The notes under the pieces were generated by a model. The model made no database searches and had not been told where the DNA came from. It saw only the letters and a program-made list of their open reading frames with translations. Below, piece by piece: positions 1 to 6,724 of a DNA stretch of 8,497 nt (position 1 is its first letter; every line of letters begins with the position of its first letter). The position numbers were made by a program, and so were the translations under genes. The DNA is from Gammaproteobacteria bacterium (lineage in GTDB: Bacteria > Pseudomonadota > Gammaproteobacteria > Arenicellales > JAHEKD01), in the NCBI GenBank assembly GCA_024638545.1, contig JAHEKD010000080.1, positions 1 through 8,497 on the forward strand, written 5' to 3'.

Positions 1-1
1 G

Positions 2-640
2 TTAAGCGCATACGGCTACGGGAATAGTGAAACGGCCAATTGGGCAATATCCCGCCTCGGCTTTTACCTGTTCCTTAATGGTGAATTGAAAGGTGCAAAT
101 CACGTGATTGATTCTAGCCCGCATTTCGCGCCGGCATTATTTATCAGGGGCCATTTATACCTGGCACAGAATAAGCCGGTAAAGGCAATCGTTGCATTAA
201 AAAAGGCGGTGGAGCTAAATCCAACACCTGAATACCGGTGGGTTTTGATCGAGGCTCTCACGGCTGCAGAAGAATATGAGCAGGCGCTTTTCGTAAAAAA
301 GCAGTTTGAGAATACCGCAGCTGCTGAAGATCGCAGAACCTATTCAATCTATCTGGCAACAACAGGTCATAACGGTGCCCTTGCGCTGCAGCTTGCAGCT
401 CAGGAGTTCGATCAGCGACAGGATACTTTCAGCCAGGATGCCCTGGCCTGGGCGCTGTATGCGAATAACCAGGCCGCGGCAGCTAAGATCCACATACGCA
501 ATGCCCTGAAAAACGGTACACATGATGCGCGCCTGTATTATCATGCCGCGTTGATCAACCTCGCGGTTAACAATCAGTCACAGGCTGGCAAATGGTTCAC
601 CGAGGCCCTGAATAACCATGCTGCCGTCAGAGAAAATTGA
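2..640 (+). CDS. TPR-repeat protein, 5' end outside window, C-terminus frameshifted
   Basis: The reading frame is open from the window edge, so the start lies upstream; the first internal start-like codon (TTG at 86) is probably not the true start. The visible part is all alpha-helical TPR: a repeat ending KAVELNPTPEYRW, then EALTAAEEYEQAL, then DALAWALYANNQAAAAKIHI, then ARLYYHAALINLAVNNQ. The DALAWALY and YYHAA signatures fit the TPR proteins I recall beside DUF4331 and HupE genes. The frame ends NNHAAVREN-stop at 640. From 621 the other frame reads LPSEKIDLQTKFAKFL, which looks like the natural helical tail after a repeat, so I infer one extra base near 620. Role: protein-protein scaffold, probably exported, partner unknown. 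Confident about TPR, moderate about the frameshift. Confidence 0.75.
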   Translation, partial: LSAYGYGNSETANWAISRLGFYLFLNGELKGANHVIDSSPHFAPALFIRGHLYLAQNKPVKAIVALKKAVELNPTPEYRWVLIEALTAAEEYEQALFVKKQFENTAAAEDRRTYSIYLATTGHNGALALQLAAQEFDQRQDTFSQDALAWALYANNQAAAAKIHIRNALKNGTHDARLYYHAALINLAVNNQSQAGKWFTEALNNHAAVREN

Positions 641-654
641 TTTGCAGACGAAAT

Positions 655-674
655 TTGCGAAATTTCTTTCGCAA
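655..674. repeat. Perfect 8-bp inverted repeat at the TPR/DUF4331 joint
   Basis: TTGCGAAA at 655-662 and TTTCGCAA at 667-674 form a perfect stem with a 4-nt TTTC loop. It sits where the TPR-like tail ends and DUF4331-like sequence begins. It has no following T run, so it is not a typical terminator. It may be a relic of the old TPR 3' end or a structure that helped the deletion. Confidence 0.6.
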
Positions 675-1297
675 CCGCCCCTTGGAAGCCAGAACCTGAC
701 CCAGAGTTACAGCGTTATGATGGTGGATCGTCGAAACAACATTCGTAAGAAACTAGATAAAGTAGGCCGGGATTTAGTTGTGCCGCCGAATAATCAGGGG
801 CTGGCAACACCAAAATACAATATTAATAACGATGGTGACAACCCCGCAAGGCCCGGTGTCAATTTTGAAAGTGCCCTGGATACGTATACCGGCCAGACAG
901 TCTACGACATCAAGCATGGCCATCGCGTATTCGCGGGCCAGCGTGATGATGGATTCTACGCCGATATACAGGGTGTTTTTGATCTGCTTCAAATTGAAAG
1001 CCCTGCCCTGGGTCTTAACAGTCCGAACAAACCCTTTGATAGCCAGGGTGGCTACAATGTGCACACAATTGTTTTGCAGATTCCACTGTCTGTTCTCGGC
1101 GGCGCAGATCAGATTGCCGGTGTTTATGCTACCACCAGCAGACGCCAGCTAAGCATACTTTCACAAAACGGCGATAAAAAGACCAGTCGGTTTGTTCAGG
1201 TTGGACGTCAGGGTAACCCGCTTTTCAATGAAGGTTTTGTCGCCCTGGCTGATAAAGATCTTTATAACCGGACCACACCAAGAACAGACAAGGCCTG

Positions 1298-1304
1298 TTT
1301 AAAA
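1298..1304 (+). other. T TTA AAA heptamer at the DUF4331 frame change
   Basis: In the frame of the ORF that starts at 618 the codons here are TTA (1299-1301) and AAA (1302-1304), preceded by T. This is an exact X XXY YYZ slippery pattern. A -1 slip moves reading into the frame in which DUF4331 homology resumes (next codon AAG, then TAT GCC GAG). A small inverted repeat, GCCAG and CTGGC with a 2-nt gap, lies at 1318-1329. That loop is too small to be a strong stimulator. The pattern is seen; recoding is only a hypothesis, and a one-base deletion is the simpler explanation. Confidence 0.35.
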
Positions 1305-1315
1305 AGTATGCCGAG

Positions 1316-1762
1316 ATGCCAGAACTGGCTGCACTGCTCAATGCCATACAAGGGACGAGTGCGGTAACTGACAATCGCACCGATATTGCCGGAATTTATA
1401 TTCCTGACCTGATAAAAGTCGATTTATCGACAGGTCCGGCAAAATTAACGGGTAACACCGATGATTATGGTTTCAGCCGCCTCAGCATATTCGGAGGGGA
1501 CGTTCTAATCAGCCGCGTACAAACAGGTTTTGGTAGCGGAACCGTCCACGGAGGCTGGCCAAATGGGCGACGCTTTGGTGATGATGTCCTTGATATTGCC
1601 GTATGTGCAGCATTAAGCGACCTGCGTAACCCAAACAACCTGTCAATCGCCTGCAACGGCAGCGTTGACATTGATGGTGTAACAGCGAATGACATCAGTT
1701 ACAACAAGGTGATGCCTTATGCAGCAACTCCGTTGAATGGCCGAAACCACGGTCACCATTAA
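1316..1762 (+). pseudogene. C-terminal third of the DUF4331 protein in the -1 frame
   Basis: This frame continues DUF4331 from the break in the preceding ORF. Homology begins before the ATG, at 1298, reading FKKYAEMPELAALLNAIQG, the usual segment before the final domain. Further family marks are DLIKVDLSTG, the RLSIFGGDVL strand, GGWPNGRRFGDDVLDIAV, and the tail NDISYNKVMPYAATPLNGRNHGHH-type ending with its His-rich terminus, so the 3' end of the gene is intact. No ribosome binding site precedes 1316, so independent translation is unlikely; the piece would be made only by -1 frameshifting at 1298-1304 or not at all. No function can be given beyond membership in a secreted family of unknown role. 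Confidence 0.72.
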
Positions 1763-1773
1763 CCTTAATTAAA

Positions 1774-1797
1774 CAGGGGCGGCTTTCGTCGCTCCTG
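1774..1797 (+). terminator. Possible weak hairpin terminator after DUF4331
   Basis: CAGGGGCG at 1774-1781 pairs with CGCTCCTG at 1790-1797, eight pairs including one G-T, with an 8-nt loop. It starts 12 nt after the DUF4331 stop in the 49-bp gap before the HupE frame. Only a short T-containing stretch follows (GTCTTTAC), so it may attenuate rather than end transcription. Confidence 0.35.
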
Positions 1798-1811
1798 GTC
1801 TTTACGAAATC

Positions 1812-2159
1812 ATGAAAAACATCTTTCTTACAATCATATGCATTTCCACACTGCTGCTCGGCTCCAGTCAAATTGTCCTGGATATATCGAATAATAATGC
1901 GGATTTGAAAATCTCGTTCGCACTTAGTGATATCGAAATGCTCGCAGTAATCAACGCCGACCGGGACGATCAGTTTAGCCAGACTGAATTAAACATGGCC
2001 TATCCGGAGTTGATTGATCTGTTGGCGACTGGCATCCAGACACGTCAAGGCAACAGATTGCTGATTGCTGAAGAACATGATTTTTTAATTGAAAGTAATG
2101 AAAATCTTCTTATCAACCTTCAATTTAGCCTGTCGGATGCAGGTAATTTAGGCTTTTAG
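1812..2159 (+). pseudogene. N-terminal exported part of a HupE/UreJ_2-type protein, cut by in-frame TAG
   Basis: The first 20 residues (MKNIFLTIICISTLLLGSSQ) form a hydrophobic signal-like helix. A soluble domain follows with an EF-hand-like loop at residues 48-59: N48, D50, D52, Q54, S56 and E59 at the 1,3,5,7,9,12 positions, with Phe at 8. Such a calcium-loop segment is what I recall ahead of the membrane part in long HupE/UreJ_2 proteins. The frame stops at TAG 2157-2159, and the very next codon opens the 2160 frame, which is the same frame and continues the protein. Read through, the whole would be about 349 residues. Upstream spacing is 49 bp with no clear Shine-Dalgarno. I read this as the front half of one interrupted gene. 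Confidence 0.68.
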
Positions 2160-2861
2160 ATGCCGATTCTTAAAAATCTCCCGCGCGGACATAGACTGTA
2201 TTTATCAGTAGATAATAATAGCAGCACATATCAGAACGTACTGAGCGCGAATTCCAAACCAATTACCGTTGATCTTGATGAAGTCATTTCAGCAGATGCT
2301 TTGAAACTCTACTTCGCACAGGGAATACAGCATATATTTGTTGGCTTTGATCATATTCTGTTTTTACTTACACTGCTATTACCCGGCGTTTTGATCATTA
2401 AAAACAATCAATATCCGGGCTATTCAAAACTGATGCCGGCATTAATCGACACATTTAAAATTATTACTGCATTCACATTTGCCCACTCGCTAACGGTAGG
2501 ACTTGCAGTATTTCAATTTGTTCAACTACCGGGGCGACTTGTCGAACCCGTAATCGCGTTTTCAATCATAGCCTGCGCGATTAACAACCTTAAACCGATT
2601 CTGCCTGTATCACGCTGGTCACTTGCCTTTGGATTTGCCAGTGTGCTGGCGGAGCTGGGTATGGAAAGTAAAAAATCACTTACTCCGCTGATAGAGTTTA
2701 ATCTCGGCATAGAAGCCGGTCAGCTGGCTATCGTCATAATCGTATTGCCAGTTTTCTATATTATTCGTAATTCTATGATCTTCCGGATCGGGATTTATAA
2801 AGGCGGTTCAGTCGTCAGCATCATGATTGCCTCCGGCTGGATGCTTCAAAGAGCATTCTAG
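2160..2861 (+). pseudogene. Membrane part of a HupE/UreJ_2-type protein with a missing conserved segment
   Basis: This is the same frame as the preceding piece, separated only by the TAG. About 50 residues of soluble domain (LPRGHRLYLSV) lead to the family membrane core: GIQHIFVGFDHILFLL at 55-70 with His58, Asp64 and His65, ITAFTFAHSLTVGLA at 102-116 with His109, and EFNLGIEAGQLA at 179-190. About six helices are expected. HupE/UreJ relatives are thought to help nickel or other metal uptake; substrate is unproven for this subtype. The usual segment FGFG(L/I)xHGxGFA is here just LAFGFASVLAELG, so about eight residues including a conserved His-Gly are gone. The flanking FGF repeats suggest a slippage deletion. 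No Shine-Dalgarno precedes ATG 2160. Probably non-functional. Confidence 0.7.
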
Positions 2862-2894
2862 CCAGATTACTATAACTGCGAATGTCATCTGATC

Positions 2895-3461
2895 CTAACT
2901 TTTACTTTGGTCCTGATCGCCGATAATTCTCTGCTCAGCATCGGCAACTGCTTCTTCAGCAGTGTCTCCCACATCCGCTGCTGTTTCCGAGGCGCTGTCA
3001 GCGATGTCCCGGGCCTTGTCCGCCGCGGCCTGCTCTGCATCCGCGAGCGTGTCGGCTGCGCCCTGCTTGAGGTCCGCCGCTGTTTCCGAGGCGCTGTCAG
3101 CGATGTCCTGGACCTTGTCCGCCGCGGCCTGCTCTGCATCCGCGAGCGCATCCTCACCGCCGCCTTTGAGCTCAGAAACCTTCTCTGAAACAGTTTCAGA
3201 AATGTCTTTTGCCGTATCGACAACCGTCTCTTTTACATCTGCTGCGACCTCCCTGGCCTTATCAAAGGTATCACCGGCCACATCTTTAGCTTTGTCAAGG
3301 GTATCACTTGCCGTATCTTCAACTTTATTGGCAACGTCGCCGGCAATGTCTTTCGCTTTCTCAAGACCTCCAGCAGTTTTATCTTCAACTTTGTCAACAG
3401 CCTGTTCTGTTGCCTCTACTGCCTTGCCGAAAAGACTTTTGATTTTGTCAACAATTCCCAT
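2895..3461 (-). CDS. LEA-like amphipathic repeat protein, Ala/Asp/Glu/Lys rich
   Basis: The 188-residue protein has no Cys, Trp or Tyr and is dominated by Ala, Asp, Glu, Lys and Thr. After a short amphipathic N-terminal helix (MGIVDKIKSLFGKAVE) it is built from roughly 11-residue units such as DKAKDVAGDTF and DKAREVAADVK, as in late-embryogenesis-abundant and apolipoprotein-like helices. LADAEQAAADKxxDIADSASETAAD occurs at 106-130 and again at 139-163. Such proteins are mostly disordered in water, fold to helix on drying or on membranes, and are linked to desiccation or osmotic stress. That role is inferred from composition. There is no signal peptide or clear membrane segment. The start is well supported by AGGAG at 3469-3473 with a 7-nt spacer. 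Its stop is 33 bp from the HupE stop, convergent, with no terminator seen. Confidence 0.8.
   Translation of the reverse strand: MGIVDKIKSLFGKAVEATEQAVDKVEDKTAGGLEKAKDIAGDVANKVEDTASDTLDKAKDVAGDTFDKAREVAADVKETVVDTAKDISETVSEKVSELKGGGEDALADAEQAAADKVQDIADSASETAADLKQGAADTLADAEQAAADKARDIADSASETAADVGDTAEEAVADAEQRIIGDQDQSKS
2974..3148. repeat. 76-bp tandem-type duplication, period 99 bp, inside the LEA-like gene
   Basis: The segments 2974-3049 and 3073-3148 are nearly identical, differing at about three positions (for example 2979/3078 and 3010/3109). The offset of 99 bp equals 33 codons, or three 11-residue units, so the duplication keeps both frame and helix register. The near identity suggests a recent event. 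This block is also clearly GC-richer than the flanking DNA. Confidence 0.8.
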
Positions 3462-3510
3462 TTATTTTCTCCTGATAATGATTAATCTATGTTTATGTGC
3501 CTGTTTTGAC

Positions 3511-3541
3511 AGTATATCTTATGATCATATTCGCCGGTGAA
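3511..3541 (-). promoter_or_regulatory. Candidate promoter of the LEA-like gene
   Basis: On the minus strand a TATACT box (3511-3516) lies 49 bp before the start codon, with TTCACC (3536-3541) 19 bp further upstream. The -10 is good and the -35 and spacing are poor, which would suit a stress-sigma promoter, but this is inference from weak matches. Confidence 0.25.
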
Positions 3542-3574
3542 GCGATTTCTAACGTAATTAATATTATTGTGTTC

Positions 3575-3868
3575 TTACTTCCAGCTAACTGAATCATTGT
3601 TTTCATATGCCGATTGCATCAGATCAATAAGCGGTTTTGCGCGTGTTTGCAGCCTGACAACCGGCTCGTCTGTATCTGTATCTGTATTTTCTGGCTCCCG
3701 ATACAGGCTTAGACCATGCTTAAGCTTGTCGAGATAAACTGGTATATCTTCAGCGTTTACGGCGCCTGGTACGGTACCGCTATGCCCCATTAATTTAAGC
3801 AGCTTTACTGCAATATCGCCAAACATCGTAATATCGGAAAAACTCTTAGTTCTAAATGTCACAATCAT
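3575..3868 (-). CDS. DUF1840 family protein
   Basis: The 97-residue protein begins MIVTFRTKSFSDITMFGDIAVKLLKLMG, the typical DUF1840 opening (a strand with I-T-F-x-S/T-K followed by a MFGD helix). It contains the middle AEDIPVYLDKLKHGL and ends with PLIDLMQSAYENNDSVSWK, matching the family's helix-plus-SW/MW tail. Length is usual for the family. The function is unknown; it is a small cytosolic protein of beta- and gammaproteobacteria. The start is supported by AAGGA on the minus strand just upstream (around 3876-3880). A spacer of 98 bp separates it from the GST stop and 106 bp from the LEA-like gene's start codon, so each is probably its own unit. A Thr-Asp repeat (TDTDTDE) lies in the middle and is likely a flexible linker. 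Confidence 0.85.
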   Translation of the reverse strand: MIVTFRTKSFSDITMFGDIAVKLLKLMGHSGTVPGAVNAEDIPVYLDKLKHGLSLYREPENTDTDTDEPVVRLQTRAKPLIDLMQSAYENNDSVSWK

Positions 3869-3966
3869 AATTTGATCCTTTTAAATTCATTTCAATGTTT
3901 CCTTTTTAATGGTTAATGCGCAATATATTTAAGACACTTCATCTCGGATATATTCGCTATTATGAT

Positions 3967-4524
3967 CTAAACATGCGGTGCCGTTGCCAAAAAGTTCTCA
4001 TCCTGATTCGCTATTGTCATTAGCTGACTGAGATTTGATAATTTTTCGATACTGAAGCGATTTCTGAATAATCCCCAGCCGATAAAACAGGCACGGCGTA
4101 ATGTACTATCACACTCAATGCCCCGTTGCGGATCAAGACGTTGATCAAGCGCAACCAAACCGTGATCGACACGCGCCTTCTGGCGACCCAGGTAGCTAAT
4201 GCGGTCTGCACTGTAGCCCTCGTTCTCAAGTAAAAATAGATTGATTGCGCTATCAAGCAGGGTATCGGCAACGGTGTAATTTTCAAAGTCATTAATATCA
4301 GCAAGGAATTCAGCACCAGATTTTTCTCTCACATATTTTAATATTGAGCTTGAATCAGAAAGGGTCAGGTCACCGTCTGTAAAAAACGGCACTTTATCTG
4401 TTATCGAGTGCTGTTTTCGAATCGCCTCATCGGCCTCGACAAATTCAAATTCTAACTCGCTTTGCATCAATGCTACCCGGCAATGGCGAACAAATGGCGA
4501 AGTATAGCTGCCGAAAAGTTTCAT
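3967..4524 (-). CDS. Glutathione S-transferase-like protein
   Basis: The N-terminal half is a thioredoxin-fold GST domain: MKLFGSYTSPFVRHCRVAL (residues 1-19, with Ser-Pro in the catalytic loop region), the cis-proline at KVPFF (about 44-48), and the glutathione-binding DSSSI motif (about 57-61). The second half (about 80-185) is the all-helical domain. At 185 residues it is shorter than the usual 200-220. GSTs of this class conjugate or reduce electrophiles with glutathione in the cytosol, but the substrate cannot be told here. The start follows AAAGG on the minus strand about 8 nt away. It is followed 98 bp later by DUF1840. The 126-bp space upstream, up to the stop of the transporter gene, would hold its promoter. 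Confidence 0.85.
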   Translation of the reverse strand: MKLFGSYTSPFVRHCRVALMQSELEFEFVEADEAIRKQHSITDKVPFFTDGDLTLSDSSSILKYVREKSGAEFLADINDFENYTVADTLLDSAINLFLLENEGYSADRISYLGRQKARVDHGLVALDQRLDPQRGIECDSTLRRACFIGWGLFRNRFSIEKLSNLSQLMTIANQDENFLATAPHV

Positions 4525-4650
4525 GACTGAGCCTTTTATTTACTCACGATTTTAGCTAGCCAATCTTAACACAGCGATTATGGATAATTTCAAATTTAAA
4601 ATCAGGCTCCCAATGTCCTCAAAAGCATATGCCTTTATAAAAGATAATTT

Positions 4651-5616
4651 TTACCTGGCTTGTGTTCTTTTTCCTGAATGTGCTCTACCTGAACCCTGGT
4701 ACCAGATATACAGGCTCGAACTCACCAAAGTAATCAAACCCAGCAATGTTGTTGACGCAGGCACCTCTGAAAAAAACAAATACGCCATAAACACAGAATA
4801 AAATACATAGGTATATTCAAATGGTGTAACCTGGCTGGCGGGTGCAATCAAGTAAGCGCGGTTATGCAGATAGAATCCCGCACTGGCAATGCAGCCAATC
4901 AGCAAAAGTAACCCCATGTCCCTGCCCTCAAGCCTGACCCAGTCCCGGACCAGAAAATTCAGGGCCGGATTCACGCCAGTTTTAAGCTCTAACCCAAGCA
5001 CGATCAGATAGCCTGCTCCGCTCATCAACATTAATACTAGCATGGAATAGATTGCTATGATCAAAGGCTGATCGCCCCTGGTTATGAAACGTGTAATCAC
5101 CGAACCGCTTGCATATGTAAAGGCACACGCTAATGCCAGGAATGTCCCAAAATTGTATATTTTTCCCTCAGGCCCGACGACAAATAAAACACCTAAAAAA
5201 CCTGTCAAAACGGCAAGCCAACGTTTAAAGCTGACATATTCTTTCAAGAATACAATTGAAAGAAGTGTAACAATGATTGGCGCCAGAAAGGTGACTGCAA
5301 CCACATCTGCAACCGGCAACAATGGAAATGCCATATAGTAAAACGTGAATGCGAAGAAATAGATCACCCCTTTAATCAGCAGCAAAGCCGGCTGCCTGGC
5401 AAGCAAGGCATTCACTCCACCAACAACAATTGCAAAGCTGCAAAGAATTAACAAAGCCACTAATGAGCGAATAAAAACAATTTGCAGTACGCTATAGTCA
5501 TCACTGAATGATTTGATCACCATGTCCTGAAATGAAAACAAAAACAAACTAAATGACAAAGACAACATCCCCTGTTTATTATGATATGCCTGGGTTGGCG
5601 CAATCTCTGTGCTCAT
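4651..5616 (-). CDS. DMT/EamA family transporter, copy 1 of tandem triplet
   Basis: The 321-residue protein is a typical ten-helix EamA transporter with two five-helix repeats. Marks shared with both neighbours are FSFQD (27-31), PVADVVAVTF (101-110), GVLFVVGP (142-149), TRFITRGDQP (175-184), RDWV (224-227) and RAYLIAPASQVTPFEYTYV (253-271). It aligns with the copy at 6725-7660 with no gap for about 305 residues, then has an extra basic tail (SGRAHSGKRTQAR). By hand I count about half the aligned residues as identical. Substrate unknown; relatives export or import small metabolites. The start has only a weak GGCAG upstream. The gene follows the middle copy after 30 bp, so it is likely in the same operon. 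A short inverted repeat (ATGCA/TGCAT, 5626-5642) lies in that gap. Confidence 0.88.
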   Translation of the reverse strand: MSTEIAPTQAYHNKQGMLSLSFSLFLFSFQDMVIKSFSDDYSVLQIVFIRSLVALLILCSFAIVVGGVNALLARQPALLLIKGVIYFFAFTFYYMAFPLLPVADVVAVTFLAPIIVTLLSIVFLKEYVSFKRWLAVLTGFLGVLFVVGPEGKIYNFGTFLALACAFTYASGSVITRFITRGDQPLIIAIYSMLVLMLMSGAGYLIVLGLELKTGVNPALNFLVRDWVRLEGRDMGLLLLIGCIASAGFYLHNRAYLIAPASQVTPFEYTYVFYSVFMAYLFFSEVPASTTLLGLITLVSSSLYIWYQGSGRAHSGKRTQAR

Positions 5617-5646
5617 TTAACTGCCATGCAGAAGCGATGCATCAAT

Positions 5647-6582
5647 TCATGTGTTTTTATCATAATGCCAAATATATAATCCTGTGATGATTAAAATGCT
5701 GACCCCAAAAATTGTAGTTATTTTTGGAATTTCAGCAAAGAAAACAAAAGAAAGTACAACGACGAAAATGATGTAAACATATTCAAATGGGGCAACATGG
5801 CTTGCTGGTGCAATCATATATGCTCTGGCAATGTAATAAAATCCAACGGTACCTACAAGGCCCAGGCAAAGCAGTAATATCAGCTCATATTGACTTGGCA
5901 TAATCCAGTCACGCACAAAAAAGTCCAGCGAAGGATGCACCAAAGTATCTATATTGATAAACGATACGACAAATAAACTGATTAAACAAAACAATACATA
6001 AAATGCCATAGAATAAATTGCGATAGTAATCGGATGATCGCCGTGGTTGATTTGTCGAGTAACAATCGACATTACTGCATAGACACAGGCGCTGCCAAAC
6101 GCCAGAATCACGCCGGCCTTTGAAAAGTTTCCGGTTGGATTAGCGATGATTAGTACACCCATAAAACCCAGCACTACAGCTACCCCAAAACTCGGCCTGA
6201 CCTTTTCTTTTAGAATCAGCACCGATAACAAGGTGATAATCATTGGCGAGCTAAACACAATGCCTGCTATATCCGCCAATGGCAACACCGGAATCGCCAG
6301 GTAAAAAGGCACAATAAACAGCACCACCAGCACGCTTCTTAATAAAACAAGGCGTGGCTGCCTGGAGATAAATACCCCTGTACCAAATAACTTATAGGCA
6401 ATAGCACAAAGCAGTACCAGGGAAACACATGAGCGTATGAATAATAATTGCAGGATGCTGTAATTGGCACTCAGATATTTGATGATGATATCCTGAAAAG
6501 AAAAAAAGAACACTGCGATAATCAGGGAAATGATTCCTTCCTTACTTTGATTTGCAGCCAAAGCATGAGATGTTCTACTCAT
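5647..6582 (-). CDS. DMT/EamA family transporter, copy 2 of tandem triplet
   Basis: This 311-residue ten-helix transporter has the same gap-free layout as its two neighbours: FSFQD at 27-31, LPLADIAGIVFSSP around 100-113, GVLIIANPTG (142-151), GDHPITIAIYSM (181-192), RDWIMP and RAYMIAPASHVAPFEYVYI. It is the most diverged in the middle (VVLFIVPFYLAIP, CVYAVMSIVTRQINH). The start is well supported by AGGAAG at 6587-6592, ending a few bases before the ATG. The stop codon TAG (6583-6585) immediately before the ATG belongs to a short upstream frame (see separate entry). A 142-bp gap separates it from the copy read before it, wide enough for a second promoter. Substrate not known. Confidence 0.88.
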   Translation of the reverse strand: MSRTSHALAANQSKEGIISLIIAVFFFSFQDIIIKYLSANYSILQLLFIRSCVSLVLLCAIAYKLFGTGVFISRQPRLVLLRSVLVVLFIVPFYLAIPVLPLADIAGIVFSSPMIITLLSVLILKEKVRPSFGVAVVLGFMGVLIIANPTGNFSKAGVILAFGSACVYAVMSIVTRQINHGDHPITIAIYSMAFYVLFCLISLFVVSFINIDTLVHPSLDFFVRDWIMPSQYELILLLCLGLVGTVGFYYIARAYMIAPASHVAPFEYVYIIFVVVLSFVFFAEIPKITTIFGVSILIITGLYIWHYDKNT

Positions 6583-6636
6583 CTAGCTTCCTGCAGATTT
6601 GACAGAAATTTGAAACCAATCAGATGATTCTGACAT
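6583..6636 (-). CDS. Possible 17-codon leader ORF just before DMT copy 2
   Basis: MSESSDWFQISVKSAGS-stop is preceded by GAAGGA about 9 nt upstream on the minus strand. Its TAG touches the transporter ATG in the same frame, so ribosomes ending here could restart on the transporter. No homology is recognised; it could equally be chance or a lost N-terminal extension. Confidence 0.22.
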   Translation of the reverse strand: MSESSDWFQISVKSAGS

Positions 6637-6724
6637 AGGCCTGTATCCTTCTAAACAAGGTTAATCCATGATAATTACACTTAAGTATTCTGAGCGTCCA
6701 GGTTTACCTGTTAATCTGATTACA

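Larger units (their letters stand above)
618..1367 (+). pseudogene. DUF4331 protein fragment, N-terminus replaced by TPR tail, frame broken at 3' end
   Basis: Residues about 20-225 match the middle and later part of DUF4331, a secreted beta-rich family of unknown function. Recognisable blocks are QNLTQSYSV (25-33), VYDIKHGHRVFAGQRDD (95-111), GYNVHT (145-150), ATTSRR (171-176) and GNPLFNE (199-205). The family normally starts with a signal peptide and an SSHREAP-type segment, followed by more than 100 residues before this point; all of that is absent. The first 18 or so residues look like the end of the upstream TPR protein, so the ORF is a chimera. An in-frame TGA at 609-611 rules out an upstream extension. 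After residue 225 the frame loses homology (CLKSMPRCQNW to the stop at 1367) while the -1 frame continues the family. The ATG at 618 is probably only an internal codon of the old TPR gene. Confidence 0.75.

Noticed and set aside
2962..3540. A 192-codon open frame on the + strand opposite the LEA-like gene
   Set aside because: It is a Ser/Ala-rich mirror of the repetitive, stop-poor GC-rich gene on the other strand. The minus-strand gene has an ideal Shine-Dalgarno and LEA-like design.
3852..3890. 12-codon frame overlapping the DUF1840 start, with AAGGA upstream
   Set aside because: It is short, has low-information content, and the DUF1840 gene has its own good ribosome site; no support as a leader.
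4525..4650. Promoter search before the GST gene, with TTGAAA and TTAAGA on the minus strand
   Set aside because: The -10 match and 18-19 bp spacing are too weak to list; the region shows nothing else.
4580..4801. A 73-codon + strand frame
   Set aside because: It overlaps the end of the first transporter on the opposite strand and shows no known motif or ribosome site; likely a shadow.
2157..6585. Idea that TAG is read as an amino acid, since TAG-ATG occurs in frame both in the HupE-type gene and before the middle transporter
   Set aside because: DMT copy 1, the GST and other genes here appear well formed without it, DMT copy 3 and the GST end in TAG, and no suppressor tRNA is in the window. 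Two cases are compatible with chance.
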